Positions 8,150 to 16,351 of a DNA stretch of 32,560 nucleotides are shown here, piece by piece. Under the pieces are notes generated by a model, which did no database searches, was not told where the DNA came from, and saw only the letters and a program-made list of their open reading frames with translations. The position numbers and the translations under genes are program-made. Origin of the DNA: an uncultured Coriobacteriaceae bacterium (GTDB lineage Bacteria > Actinomycetota > Coriobacteriia > Coriobacteriales > Atopobiaceae); the NCBI GenBank assembly GCA_900552935.1, contig USBN01000012.1, positions 1 to 32,560 on the forward strand, written 5' to 3'. The stretch's first letter is position 1, and each line of letters opens with the position of its first letter.

Positions 8150-8210
8150 CATGTCTCTCGATTCAGCCGGCGCGCGCCCGGGGAACGTCACGCCCCGGCA
8201 CGACAAGCTG

Positions 8211-10151
8211 TTACAGCGAGTCGACGTACTCCGACTGCTGGGCCTTCTTGGCCGAACGGATGAGGAACTCCTCGTTCGTCGCCGTAGCGCGGAGGCTCTT
8301 GACGAGAGAGGCCTCGGCACGCTCGATGTTGTTCATGTTCGCGAGGATGCGACGGAGGCCCCAGACGAACGGTTGGAGATCCGCGTCGATGAGCAGGTCC
8401 TCGTTGCGCGTGCCGGAGGCAACCGGATCGATTGCCGGGAAGATGCGCTTGTCGGCAAGCTCGCGGTCGAGCTTGAGCTCCATGTTGCCGGTGCCCTTGA
8501 ACTCCTCGAAGATGACCTCGTCCATCTTGGAGCCAGTCTCGACAAGGGCGGAGGCAAGGATGGTCAGGGAGCCACCGTTCTCGATGTTGCGCGCCGCGCC
8601 GAGGAACTTCTTGGGCGGGTAGAGCGCCGCCGAGTCAACGCCGCCGGACAGGATGCGGCCGCTTGCGGGAGCAGCGAGGTTGTAGGCGCGGGCAAGGCGC
8701 GTGATGGAGTCGAGGACGACCACGACGTCGCGGCCCATCTCGACCAGGCGCTTCGCGCGCTCGATTACGAGCTCGGAGACCATTGTGTGGTTCTCGGCAG
8801 GCATGTCGAACGTCGAGGCAACGACATCGCCCCTGATGGAGCGCTGCATGTCAGTAACCTCTTCGGGGCGCTCGTCGACAAGCAGGCAGATGAGATAGAC
8901 CTCGGGGTTGTTGGCGGCGATGGACTCGCAGATACGCTTGAGCACCGTGGTCTTGCCAGCCTTGGGCGGGCTCACGATCAGGCCGCGCTGGCCCTTGCCG
9001 ATAGGAGCCACGAGGTCAATGGCGCGGCCGGTGATGGAGTCACGGCCGTGCTCCATGCGAAGGCGCTCATTGGGATAGACGGGTGTGAGGTCGCGGAAGC
9101 GCGGGCGCGAGCGAACAAGCTCGGGCTCGAGGCCATTGACCGTGGCGATCTTGTAAAGCGCGGGATACTTGTCGTTGGGACGGCTCGGGCGAACGGTTCC
9201 CTCAATCCAGTCGCCGCGACGAAGGCCCATGTGCTTGATCATCTGCTGGGGAACGAAGGCGTCGTCGTCACCGGCCATATAGTTGCCGGTACGAACGAAG
9301 CCATAGCCCTCGCTCGTGATGTCAAGCACGCCGGCGACGTCGCGGAAGCCCTCGGCACGCGCGGCGGCAACGTAGACCGCCTCAGCGAGCTGGGCCTTGC
9401 GGATGCCCACGTACTCAACGCCGAGGTTAACCGCCTCGCGACGCAGCTCTGCCACGAGCATGGAGGCGGCACGCTCGCGAGAGAGCGTGGGACCGCCGTT
9501 GTTGTTGCCCGCGTTGTTGCCGTTGTTGTTGTGACGGTTGCGGCGACGGTTGTTGCCGCCATTGTTGTTCTGGAACTGGCGCTGGCCCTGTGCGTTCTGC
9601 TTGTCGGCACCGCGGCCCGGGCGAACGTCGCGGCGGTCGCGCTGATAGCCGCGCTGCTGCTTGTCAGCGTTCTGGCCACTTGCCTGCGAAGAGGCGTTCT
9701 GGCCTCCATCGGACGCAGGGGCGGAAGCCTGGTCACGGTCCTTGCGGGCGCGCGAGCGACGACGCTTGAACGCGCCTTCGTCACCGGCAGCGTCAGTCCT
9801 GGGGGCGACGTCGGCTTTGGGAGCGGCATCCGCCTTGGGAGTGACGGGCGCCTTCTGCGCGGTGTCGGCCTTGGGTGCGACGTCGACCTTGGCGGCGTGG
9901 GCCCTGGGAGCGGCATCGGCCTTGGATGGCGCCTCGCCCTTGGCCGAATCGGCCTTGGCGGCACGAGCCCTGATGGCGCGGGCCTTGGGAGCGTCAGCCT
10001 TCGGGGCGGCGTCAGTCTTCTGAGCGGCAGGGGCCTTAGCAGCAGCGTCGCCCTTAGACGAGGCGGAAGCCTCCTGGACGGCATCGGCCTTGCGCGCGCG
10101 AGGACGGCGACGCTTTGGTGCCTGCGGAATCTCGTTGTTTTCTTCTGTCAC
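8211..10151 (-). CDS. rho: Transcription termination factor Rho
   Basis: An RNA-dependent ATPase hexamer that ends transcription. The 646-residue product is longer than the roughly 420 residues of E. coli Rho. Residues 1-220 are a low-complexity extension: Lys/Ala repeats (PKADA, APKAD) to about 120, basic patches and an Asn/Gly/Arg-rich stretch at 195-220. Rho_N starts near 222 (LSRERAASMLVAELRREA). The RNA-binding domain contains GYGFVR. Walker A is SPPKAGKTT (394-402), Walker B VVVVLD (476-481), followed by the Q/R-loop region (KKFLGAARNIENGGS). The GTG start at 10151 has AAGGG 8 nt upstream; the frame is open further but crosses the promoter. Such N-terminal inserts are known in actinobacterial Rho. 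Confidence 0.96.
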   Translation of the reverse strand: MTEENNEIPQAPKRRRPRARKADAVQEASASSKGDAAAKAPAAQKTDAAPKADAPKARAIRARAAKADSAKGEAPSKADAAPRAHAAKVDVAPKADTAQKAPVTPKADAAPKADVAPRTDAAGDEGAFKRRRSRARKDRDQASAPASDGGQNASSQASGQNADKQQRGYQRDRRDVRPGRGADKQNAQGQRQFQNNNGGNNRRRNRHNNNGNNAGNNNGGPTLSRERAASMLVAELRREAVNLGVEYVGIRKAQLAEAVYVAAARAEGFRDVAGVLDITSEGYGFVRTGNYMAGDDDAFVPQQMIKHMGLRRGDWIEGTVRPSRPNDKYPALYKIATVNGLEPELVRSRPRFRDLTPVYPNERLRMEHGRDSITGRAIDLVAPIGKGQRGLIVSPPKAGKTTVLKRICESIAANNPEVYLICLLVDERPEEVTDMQRSIRGDVVASTFDMPAENHTMVSELVIERAKRLVEMGRDVVVVLDSITRLARAYNLAAPASGRILSGGVDSAALYPPKKFLGAARNIENGGSLTILASALVETGSKMDEVIFEEFKGTGNMELKLDRELADKRIFPAIDPVASGTRNEDLLIDADLQPFVWGLRRILANMNNIERAEASLVKSLRATATNEEFLIRSAKKAQQSEYVDSL

Positions 10152-10465
10152 GTGGGTGACCCTTCGAATCGGGCGAACTCGTCGCCTCCCACCCCACGCT
10201 GCTAACGCGGCATTGTCCTGCGAAAGTAAAGCCTGAGGTTGGGGAAATAGTGGGCGCCGCAAAAGCGCGGCACAACGTTGGCCTAAAGGCCTGATTTTCT
10301 CGACTATAACACTCGTCACAGTATCGTGCGAGCAAAACGTTACTTCACCGGCGTCCGGCATTAGTTCGAGTCCAAGCGATGCAATCGGCAGCCAGTTGCT
10401 CGCCATCGCACAAGCACGAGTTGAGCGTCAGTCACGCAGCAGAATCGCAAGCGCACCCAAGCGAG
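10152..10465 (-). promoter_or_regulatory. rho leader and promoter region
   Basis: No gene is supported. An extended -10 box (TG, one base, TATAGT at 10308-10303) would start rho RNA near 10296 and give a leader of about 145 nt. Rho often limits its own expression in its leader; no diagnostic element is visible here. A small hairpin GGCC-TAAA-GGCC (10281-10292) sits at the predicted 5' end. Confidence 0.4.
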
Positions 10466-10506
10466 CCCCAAACAAAGACGCCCGCCGGGACAACTCCCAG
10501 CGGGCG
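10466..10506 (-). terminator. Rho-independent terminator after argS
   Basis: A 12-bp stem with one T-G pair (CGCCCGC-T-GGGA with TCCC-G-GCGGGCG on minus; 10495-10506 with 10479-10490, loop GTTG) is followed by TCTTTGTTTG. It starts 30 nt past the argS stop. Confidence 0.85.
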
Positions 10507-10536
10507 CCAAGCAATCTATCTAGCGAACGTCACGCG

Positions 10537-12378
10537 CTACATACGCTCCGGAGCAGAGACGCCGATGAGCGAGAGCGTGAGCGCGAGCACGCGGCGGGCG
10601 GCATCGCACGCGGCAAGGCGGGCCTTCGAGACGGCCTCGTCGACCGGACGACCCTCGCTCGGCAGCACCTGGCAGGCGGTGTAGAACGAGTGGAAGCTAC
10701 CAGCGAGCTCCTGCGCGTAGTGCGTGAGGCGGAACGGCGCGCGGTCACGGGCGCAGCTCTCGACCAGGTCGCCAAACTCGCCGAGCTTACGCGCGAGGGC
10801 GGCCTCGGTGGGATCGGTGAGGACGGAAAGGTCACAGTCGATCGGGCAAGCGCGGGAGGCAATCTCGTCCATGCCGAGCTCGGCGGCCTCCTCGGCAGTG
10901 ACGCCGGCGGCACGGCGCAGAATCGAGCAGATGCGGGCGTGGGCGTACTGAACGTAATAGACCGGGTTGGTGTTGTCCTGGCGCTTCACGGCCTCGATAT
11001 CGAAGTCGATCATCTGGTTGGAGCTCTTGGAGACGAGCGTGAAGCGCGTGGCGTCGGCGCCCACCTCGTCGAGCAGCTCACGCAGCGGGACCATCGTGCC
11101 CTTACGCTTGCTCATCCTGACGGGCTGGCCGTTGCGCAGCAGGTTCACGAGCTGGCCGAGAAGGACCTCGAACTTGCCCTCATAGCCGAGGGCATCAGTC
11201 GCGGCGCGCACACGGGCGATGTAGCCGTGGTGGTCAGCGCCCCAGACATCAATGACGTGGTCGACGCGCTCATACTTGTTCCAGTGGTAGGCCACGTCGG
11301 AGGCGAAGTAGGTGTAGGCGCCGTCAGCCTTCACGAGGACGCGGTCCTTGTCGTCGCCAAAGTCAGTGGAGCGGAACCAGAGGGCATCGTCCTTTTCGTA
11401 GAGATAACCCTGCTCGCGCAGGCGGGCGAAGGCGCGGTCGACGGCACTCGTACCGCTCGCGTCCTTCTCGTACAGAGAGCGCTCGCTGAACCACACGTCA
11501 AAGCTGGTGCGCATGTCGTCACAGGTCTGGCGGATGTCCTCGAGCATGAGCTTGTAGCCGCGCTCGCGGAAGGAGATCATGCGCTCAGAGGCGTCAGCAT
11601 CGACCCAGCGAGTGCCGTCGGCCTCCATGAAGTGGGCAGCGAGGTCGATGATGTAGTCTCCGCCGTAGGAGTCAGCACCGAGGGACTCGCGGAAGGCGTC
11701 CATGTAGGGGTGGCTCTCGGGGTGCTCGTCAGCCTCGTCAGAGACGAAGGCAGCCCAGTCGGCGATGAGGGCCTCGTGGGCGGCGTGGGCGTCGATGCCC
11801 TTCTCGTCCATGATCTGGGCAAGCTGGAGATAGCGCGCAGACACCGAGTTGCCAAAGGTGTTCATCTGGTTGCCGTGGTCATTCACGTAGTACTCGCGCT
11901 CGACCTCGTAACCGGCGTGGTCGAGAACGCGGGCGAGGGAGTCGCCGAGCGCGGCCCAACGACCGTGGCCGATGTGCAGCGGACCGACGGGGTTGGCGGA
12001 GACGTACTCGACCTGGACGCGCTGGCCGGCACCGAGGTCAGAGCGGCCAAAGTCCTCGCCCTGCTCGCGCACGGTGCGGAAGATCTCGTTACCGGCAGCG
12101 ACGGAAAGGTAGATGTTCACGAAACCCGGGCCAGCGACCTCGACGCGATCGATCTCCGGAGCCTCGGGGAGGTGGGCGGCGATGGCCTCGGCGATCGCGC
12201 GGGGCGCCATGTGGGCGACCTTGGCGCTGCGGAGGGCGACGGTGCTCGTCCAATCGCCGTTCGCGGAATCCGCGGGGCGCTCGAGGCCGAGGTCCGCCAC
12301 CTCGAACTCAGGCAGCTCGCCTGCAGACTGTGCCTCGGCCAGTGCAGCCCTGACCAGCTTCTCGATCGTCTCGACCAC
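10537..12378 (-). CDS. argS: Arginyl-tRNA synthetase
   Basis: A class I synthetase that charges tRNA-Arg. The 613-residue product has an N-terminal additional domain (1-100, with GPGFVNIYLS), the signature VEYVSANPVGPLHIGHGR with HIGH at 135-138, YYVNDHGNQM, and a KMSKS-loop counterpart MSKRKG at 422-427. A C-terminal DALR anticodon-binding domain ends in LIGVSAPERM. Start: GTG at 12378 with GGAAGGA six bases upstream; a TTG at 12393 overlaps that site and is unlikely. It is a single-gene transcript with its own leader and terminator. Confidence 0.96.
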   Translation of the reverse strand: MVETIEKLVRAALAEAQSAGELPEFEVADLGLERPADSANGDWTSTVALRSAKVAHMAPRAIAEAIAAHLPEAPEIDRVEVAGPGFVNIYLSVAAGNEIFRTVREQGEDFGRSDLGAGQRVQVEYVSANPVGPLHIGHGRWAALGDSLARVLDHAGYEVEREYYVNDHGNQMNTFGNSVSARYLQLAQIMDEKGIDAHAAHEALIADWAAFVSDEADEHPESHPYMDAFRESLGADSYGGDYIIDLAAHFMEADGTRWVDADASERMISFRERGYKLMLEDIRQTCDDMRTSFDVWFSERSLYEKDASGTSAVDRAFARLREQGYLYEKDDALWFRSTDFGDDKDRVLVKADGAYTYFASDVAYHWNKYERVDHVIDVWGADHHGYIARVRAATDALGYEGKFEVLLGQLVNLLRNGQPVRMSKRKGTMVPLRELLDEVGADATRFTLVSKSSNQMIDFDIEAVKRQDNTNPVYYVQYAHARICSILRRAAGVTAEEAAELGMDEIASRACPIDCDLSVLTDPTEAALARKLGEFGDLVESCARDRAPFRLTHYAQELAGSFHSFYTACQVLPSEGRPVDEAVSKARLAACDAARRVLALTLSLIGVSAPERM

Positions 12379-12399
12379 GATGCGTCCTTCCAACGTGCG

Positions 12400-12462
12400 C
12401 GCGGCCCCAGAGCGGGGCCGCGAATTAACATTTCGTGCCGTGAAGCGGCTATGAGTGTAGCA
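12400..12462 (-). promoter_or_regulatory. argS promoter and leader hairpin
   Basis: An extended -10 box (TGC TACACT, 12462-12454) is the best promoter candidate. Its transcript would contain a perfect 9-bp hairpin CGCGGCCCC/GGGGCCGCG with a 5-nt loop (12400-12422), ending about 7 nt before the GGAAGGA ribosome site. The leader is too short for a T-box. Confidence 0.45.
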
Positions 12463-12524
12463 AAAGCGAGCCTGGGGAACGTCACCAGGCGCGAGGTCCT
12501 CGACGCAGCCTGCCAGACAGCGTC

Positions 12525-14009
12525 CTAGCGAATGGGCGACGAGGCAATACGCTCCTCGCGCGCGAGCCTCACGCGCAGCGCGGCGAGGTTGTCCTCGACG
12601 CCCACGGGATAGAGCTGCGGGTTCAGGAAGCGCTTCACCGCCGGGTCGAGACGCATGAGCGCCTCGCGGCAGGCGCGGCGAGACTCCGTGAGCGTCGGCC
12701 TCTCGCCGATGCCGCGGCCGTCCTCCACCATCTGAACAAGGAGGTCGCGCCCCTCGTAGGCACCAAAGTCATAGCTGACCTCGGAGTCGGTCACGTTCAC
12801 GGCGAGGGCGCAGTTGGTCCCGGCAATCGTCTCGTCATAGATGACGTCGCCCACGGGGCAGCCGGAGCCATCGACGAAGCGCTTGACCTGCTGGATGCCA
12901 GGGATGGTGCGCTTATAGGCGACCTCGGACAGCTTCATCGTGGGACGCCACTCCGCCTCGCCCGCCTTGCGCACGGCGGCAAGCTTGTACACGCCGCCAA
13001 GGGAGGGCTGGGGGTCGCACGTGGCGAGCTTGGTGCCCACGCCAAACGAGTCAATCGGCGCGCCCTGGGCGAACAGGGACTGGATCGTGTACTCGTCGAG
13101 GTCATTCGAGACGGAGATCTTCACGTAGGGCAGACCCGCCGCGTCAAAGGCCTCGCGCGCGTACTTGGAGAGCTTGGCGAGATCGCCCGAGTCGATGCGG
13201 ATGGCCGCGAGGCGCTCGCCGGCGGCCTCCATCTCCTTGGCGACGGTGATCGCGTTCTCGATGCCCTGGCGAACGTCGTACGTATCTACGAGCAGGACGC
13301 AGTTCTTCGGCATGGAGCGCGCGAAGGCGCGGAAGGCCTCGAGCTCGGACGGGAAGGCCATCACCCAGGAGTGGGCGTGGGTGCCGAAGACCGGAATGCC
13401 GTAGATCTTGCCGGCGAGGCAGTTGGAGGTCGAGTTGGCACCACCCACGAACGACGCTCGCGCGACGGCGAGGCCGCCATCCGGGCCCTGTGCTCGACGC
13501 AGGCCAAAGTCTGACACGGCATGGCCCTCTGCCGCCTGGACGACGCGCGCGGTCTTGGTAGCCACGAGGGTCTGGAAGTTCACGAGGTTGAGAAGCGCCG
13601 TCTCGATGAGCTGGCACGCCGCCATGGAGCCCTGCACGCGCACGAGTGGCTCGCGCGGGAACACGACCTCGCCCTCCGGCACAGCCCAGACGTCGAGGTC
13701 GGGCGTGAACTCGGCAAGCCAGTCGAGGAAGCCCTGCTTGAACATCGCGCCGCCGCCGGGGGCCTGGACGCTCGCAAGGTAGGCGATGTCCTCAGGCGTA
13801 TAGCGGAAGTTCTCGACAAGCTCGGCGATCTGGCCCGTGCCGCACGCTACGGCATAGCCGCCGTCAAACGGGGCGTCACGGAAGAAGACGGTGAAGCACG
13901 CCTCCGCGTCCATGAGGCCGCTCTCCCAGAACCCCTGGGCCATCGTGAGCTCATAGAGGTCCGTGTTAAGAGACACATCGGTGGGCTTGGTTACGTCGGT
14001 GAGAGACAT
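12525..14009 (-). CDS. pncB: Nicotinate phosphoribosyltransferase
   Basis: It joins nicotinate and PRPP to nicotinate mononucleotide in NAD salvage, using ATP. The 494-residue product carries family hallmarks in order: NTDLYELTMAQGFW near the N-terminus, SDFGLRRAQGPDGG, FVGGANSTSN, GTHAHSWVMAFPSE, DTYDVRQGI, IRIDSGDLAKLS and IDSFGVGTKLATC. Length fits the longer bacterial type. The ATG at 14009 has GGGGAGGG four bases upstream. It lies 75 nt past the small coiled-coil gene in the same direction without a terminator between, so read-through from that gene is likely. Confidence 0.93.
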   Translation of the reverse strand: MSLTDVTKPTDVSLNTDLYELTMAQGFWESGLMDAEACFTVFFRDAPFDGGYAVACGTGQIAELVENFRYTPEDIAYLASVQAPGGGAMFKQGFLDWLAEFTPDLDVWAVPEGEVVFPREPLVRVQGSMAACQLIETALLNLVNFQTLVATKTARVVQAAEGHAVSDFGLRRAQGPDGGLAVARASFVGGANSTSNCLAGKIYGIPVFGTHAHSWVMAFPSELEAFRAFARSMPKNCVLLVDTYDVRQGIENAITVAKEMEAAGERLAAIRIDSGDLAKLSKYAREAFDAAGLPYVKISVSNDLDEYTIQSLFAQGAPIDSFGVGTKLATCDPQPSLGGVYKLAAVRKAGEAEWRPTMKLSEVAYKRTIPGIQQVKRFVDGSGCPVGDVIYDETIAGTNCALAVNVTDSEVSYDFGAYEGRDLLVQMVEDGRGIGERPTLTESRRACREALMRLDPAVKRFLNPQLYPVGVEDNLAALRVRLAREERIASSPIR

Positions 14010-14084
14010 GCGCCCTCCCCTTTCGTCTGGCGCCCTGACGGCGCGGTTTGGGTCCTTGGACCACGGCTGGCGCGGAAGGTTGCC

Positions 14085-14399
14085 CTAATTGGTGATGAGT
14101 CCGCCGCCGACAACCTGCACGACAAACCAAGCGATAAGCAGCGCCACGAAGAGAAGCACGAGCTTCTGGGCGAGGGGCATCTTGAGATCCTCGTCAGGCT
14201 CCATGTACTCGCGGGCGCGCTCTCGCCTTGCGGCATCGCGGGCATCCGCATCCGCCTCGGCCTGCTCGGCACGAAGACGCTCGAGCTCGGCCTTCTGAGC
14301 CGCGGCCTGGGCGGCATTCTCGCGCGCAGCCTTCTCGGCGCGAAGGCGCTCGAGCTCGGCGCGCTCCTCGTCAGTGAGGGGGGCCTGTTCGTCTGCCAT
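14085..14399 (-). CDS. Small coiled-coil protein with C-terminal membrane anchor
   Basis: Unrecognised 104-residue protein. Residues 10-65 are rich in Glu, Arg and Ala with the repeat ELERLRAE at 15-22 and 39-46, a likely coiled coil. Residues 78-98 (QKLVLLFVALLIAWFVVQVV) form one hydrophobic segment near the C-terminus, so it may be a tail-anchored protein with its helix in the cytosol. The start is the ATG at 14399 with AAGGAG five bases upstream. An upstream ATG (14426) lacks such a site. A weak promoter pair GTGACC/TAGGAT with 17-bp spacing lies at 14454-14426. Confidence 0.7.
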   Translation of the reverse strand: MADEQAPLTDEERAELERLRAEKAARENAAQAAAQKAELERLRAEQAEADADARDAARRERAREYMEPDEDLKMPLAQKLVLLFVALLIAWFVVQVVGGGLITN

Positions 14400-14493
14400 G
14401 TGAACTCCTTTGCGAGTTATCGTCAATCCTAGAGAGTCTATCCCTTTTGGTCACGGCTCAGTCCGTCAAGGACAAGGCCGCGGTTGTCGGCAG

Positions 14494-14584
14494 CAAGCTC
14501 CGGGCACCTGCCACGGCACAGAACAACTAGCCCGCAAGCTCCGGGCCCCTGCCACGGCGCAGGGCACTAACCCTCAAGCTCCGG
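14494..14584 (-). repeat. 40/41-bp tandem repeat across the pflX stop codon
   Basis: CAAGCTCCGG on plus recurs at 14575, 14535 and 14494, spaced 40 and 41 bp. The two full units share CTGCCACGGC and GGGC segments. The first unit contains the real TAG stop (14569-14567). The second has a TAG at 14529-14527 in another frame. On minus each unit can form a small hairpin of the type CCCTGC-loop-GCAGGG. Confidence 0.8.
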
Positions 14585-15508
14585 ACCCTCGACTCCAGTC
14601 GCGTCGAACGCGGGCACGAAGCTCTCCGAGACCGTGCCTCCCTGCTGCCACCACATACGCTCGAAGCCCAGGTCGTCGGCATGATCGAGCACAACCTCGT
14701 ACTCGTCGTCGCCTAGCGCGCGGGCGAGGTCTCCCCCGCGCTCGCGGCACGCTGCGTTGGGCGTGTACTGGTTCATGACGGAGAGATCCGCCTCGTTGCC
14801 ACAGATGTCCCAGACACGGTCGAGGACCGCGAGCGAGTCATCCACGTGACCCGGCAGGACGAGATGGCGCACGATGATGCCGCGAAGTATCCTGCCATCC
14901 TCGCCGAGCGAGCGACCCCCGCGCGAGCGCGTGATCTCGAGCATTTCCTTGAGCGCCGCCGCCGCGACCTCCGGATAATCGCCAGCGGCAGAGAGCGCAC
15001 GGGCGAGCACCGGGTCCGCATACTTGAAGTCCGTCAGCCATACGTCGACGACCTGGGCGAGGAGACGAACGGTCTCCACCGTCTCGTAGCCGCCGGTATT
15101 GCAGAGGATGGGCACCGTGAGACCCGCCTTCCGCGCGGCCTTTGCCGCCTCGACGACCTGCGGAGCAAAGTGGCCGGGCGTGACGAGGTTGATGTTGAGC
15201 GCGCCCTGGGACTCGAGCTCGAGCATCATCTGGGCGAGGCGCGCGACGCTCACGTCAATGCCGAAGTTGCCGGCACTGATCTCCGCGTTCTGGCAGAAGA
15301 CGCAGCGCAGGGTGCAGCCGGAGAAGAAGATGGCGCCGCTGCCCGCCTCACCCGACACGGGAGGCTCCTCCCAGAAGTGAAGTGCGGAGCGAGCCACGCG
15401 CAGGGTCGAGGTCGCCCCACACGCACCGCGGGCTCCCTCCGCCCTGCGAGCCCCGCAGGCACGCGGGCAAAGGCGGCACGTCTCGTATTCTCTCGGCATC
15501 TCGGCCAT
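14567..15508 (-). CDS. Radical SAM protein, PflX (COG1313) type
   Basis: The 313-residue product has the radical SAM cluster motif CTLRCVFC (C65, C69, C72) in FFSGCTLRCVFCQN. An N-terminal cysteine set C11-x2-C14-x3-C18 and C30 (CRLCPRACG, RGACG) is typical of the PflX group and may hold a second metal site. HFWEEPPVSG, NLVTPGHFAPQV, ILCNTGGYE and WLTDFKYAD follow the family order. It resembles pyruvate formate-lyase activases, but the true substrate of this group is not established and no pflB is nearby. I chose the ATG at 15508, with AGGGGAG five bases upstream, over starts farther up that run toward the tRNA-Ala terminator. Its last residues lie in the tandem repeat. Confidence 0.85.
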   Translation of the reverse strand: MAEMPREYETCRLCPRACGARRAEGARGACGATSTLRVARSALHFWEEPPVSGEAGSGAIFFSGCTLRCVFCQNAEISAGNFGIDVSVARLAQMMLELESQGALNINLVTPGHFAPQVVEAAKAARKAGLTVPILCNTGGYETVETVRLLAQVVDVWLTDFKYADPVLARALSAAGDYPEVAAAALKEMLEITRSRGGRSLGEDGRILRGIIVRHLVLPGHVDDSLAVLDRVWDICGNEADLSVMNQYTPNAACRERGGDLARALGDDEYEVVLDHADDLGFERMWWQQGGTVSESFVPAFDATGVEGPELEG

Positions 15509-15556
15509 GGCCTCTCCCCTCGTCATATGAGGCGCGCTCGAATGTCGTGCGCATAC

Positions 15557-15586
15557 AAAAAGAGCGGGCCACATCGTGGCCCGCTC
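15557..15586 (-). terminator. Rho-independent terminator after tRNA-Ala
   Basis: A perfect 11-bp stem GAGCGGGCCAC/GTGGCCCGCTC (15562-15572 with 15576-15586, loop of 3) is followed on minus by TTTTTG. It begins 10 nt past the tRNA 3' end. Confidence 0.9.
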
Positions 15587-15595
15587 GACAATTCC

Positions 15596-15671
15596 TGGTG
15601 GAGACGAAGGGAATCGAACCCTCGGCCTCTGCCATGCGACGGCAGCGCTCTCCCAGCTGAGCTACGTCCCC
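15596..15671 (-). tRNA. tRNA-Ala(CGC)
   Basis: A 76-nt cloverleaf: acceptor GGGGACG/CGTCTCC, D-arm GCTCAGCTGGGAGAGC, anticodon stem CTGCC/GGCAG with loop GTCGCAT (anticodon CGC, reads GCG), T-loop GTTCGATTC and an encoded CCA. Confidence 0.96.
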
Positions 15672-15692
15672 AGGCGCGTTTGCGCGTTGGTT

Positions 15693-15720
15693 ATTGTACC
15701 GTGCTTGCCTCGTCTGTCAA
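15693..15720 (-). promoter_or_regulatory. Strong sigma70-type promoter of tRNA-Ala
   Basis: The minus strand reads TTGACA (15720-15715), 16 bp, TACAAT (15698-15693). The start would be near 15686, 15 nt before the tRNA. Confidence 0.85.
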
Positions 15721-15902
15721 ACGAGAATCTCGCAAGAATGAAAGATTGTATGGCAAGGACGTAGAAAGCCCCGCCGTGTAACGTGGATTCTTTCGAATAG
15801 GGCGCGAGTCATCCGCGGCATAGGCGCCACGCGTGATGCCGGTCTACTCCGCGCGTGATAGCACTCCTGCCGCGCGTGGCACCACCATAGATAGCGGCGC
15901 GT

Positions 15903-16075
15903 AAAAACAACGTCGCTCCCCGCAGGTGCGATAATGAACCCACCTCTCAAAAGGTGGGTGCCCTCACCGGCTGTTCCGCCTTCCTCAACAACGGAGGATG
16001 CCCGTACTGAGCCTGGTATATGGGCTCCCAGGAAACGCTTGTCGGTTCACCCAGTTTGCCCTGCGGGGAGCTGAC
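15903..16075 (-). ncRNA. ssrS: Structured RNA, probable 6S RNA
   Basis: 6S RNA binds the housekeeping RNA polymerase holoenzyme as an open-promoter mimic. Here a minus-strand box TATAGT (16087-16082) predicts a start at about 16075. From that base a closing stem forms: GTC, one bulged A, then GCTCCCCGCAGG pairs with CCTGCGGGGAGC-GAC at 15926-15912, about 15 bp. TTGTTTTT follows as a U-tract. Inside, the 3' strand of a large central bubble holds an 8-bp hairpin ACCCACCT/AGGTGGGT (15938-15959). The rest folds as an irregular terminal stem (ACCG/CGGT, GTTTCC/GGAAC). Length of about 173 nt, promoter position and bubble match 6S RNA. I identify it by architecture, not by sequence match; another structured RNA is possible. 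Confidence 0.6.
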
Positions 16076-16081
16076 ACCTTC

Positions 16082-16110
16082 ACTATACCGAAGCCATTTA
16101 TCGGTTCCAG
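16082..16110 (-). promoter_or_regulatory. Promoter of the 6S-like RNA
   Basis: TATAGT at 16087-16082 with a weak -35 (TGGAAC at about 16 bp) on minus. The predicted start falls on the first paired base of the closing stem. Confidence 0.5.
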
Positions 16111-16173
16111 TCTTGACATGAAATTAACCTGCTCTCTGAGATTGCGTCTTAGGGACGCGCACCAACGCAGAGC

Positions 16174-16182
16174 TGGTATCAT
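16174..16182 (+). promoter_or_regulatory. Candidate extended -10 promoter for the wecA-like gene
   Basis: TGG followed by TATCAT (16177-16182) on plus fits an extended -10 box. It gives a leader of about 160 nt. No -35 is obvious. The 16183-16351 leader shows no clear gene or regulatory RNA. Confidence 0.35.
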
Positions 16183-16351
16183 AGGTAGTTACTGTGCCGT
16201 AACAATCTGCGGCGCACTCGCGAGGCGGCAACCGCCCCGCTTCAACGTGACCGGCGCATTCGTCGGTCGAAACACCCGGCGATCTGCTGGGCAACGGATA
16301 CGAATACCCTCGCGCGCGGCATGCCGCCCGCAGGTTTGAAAGGCTACTCGC

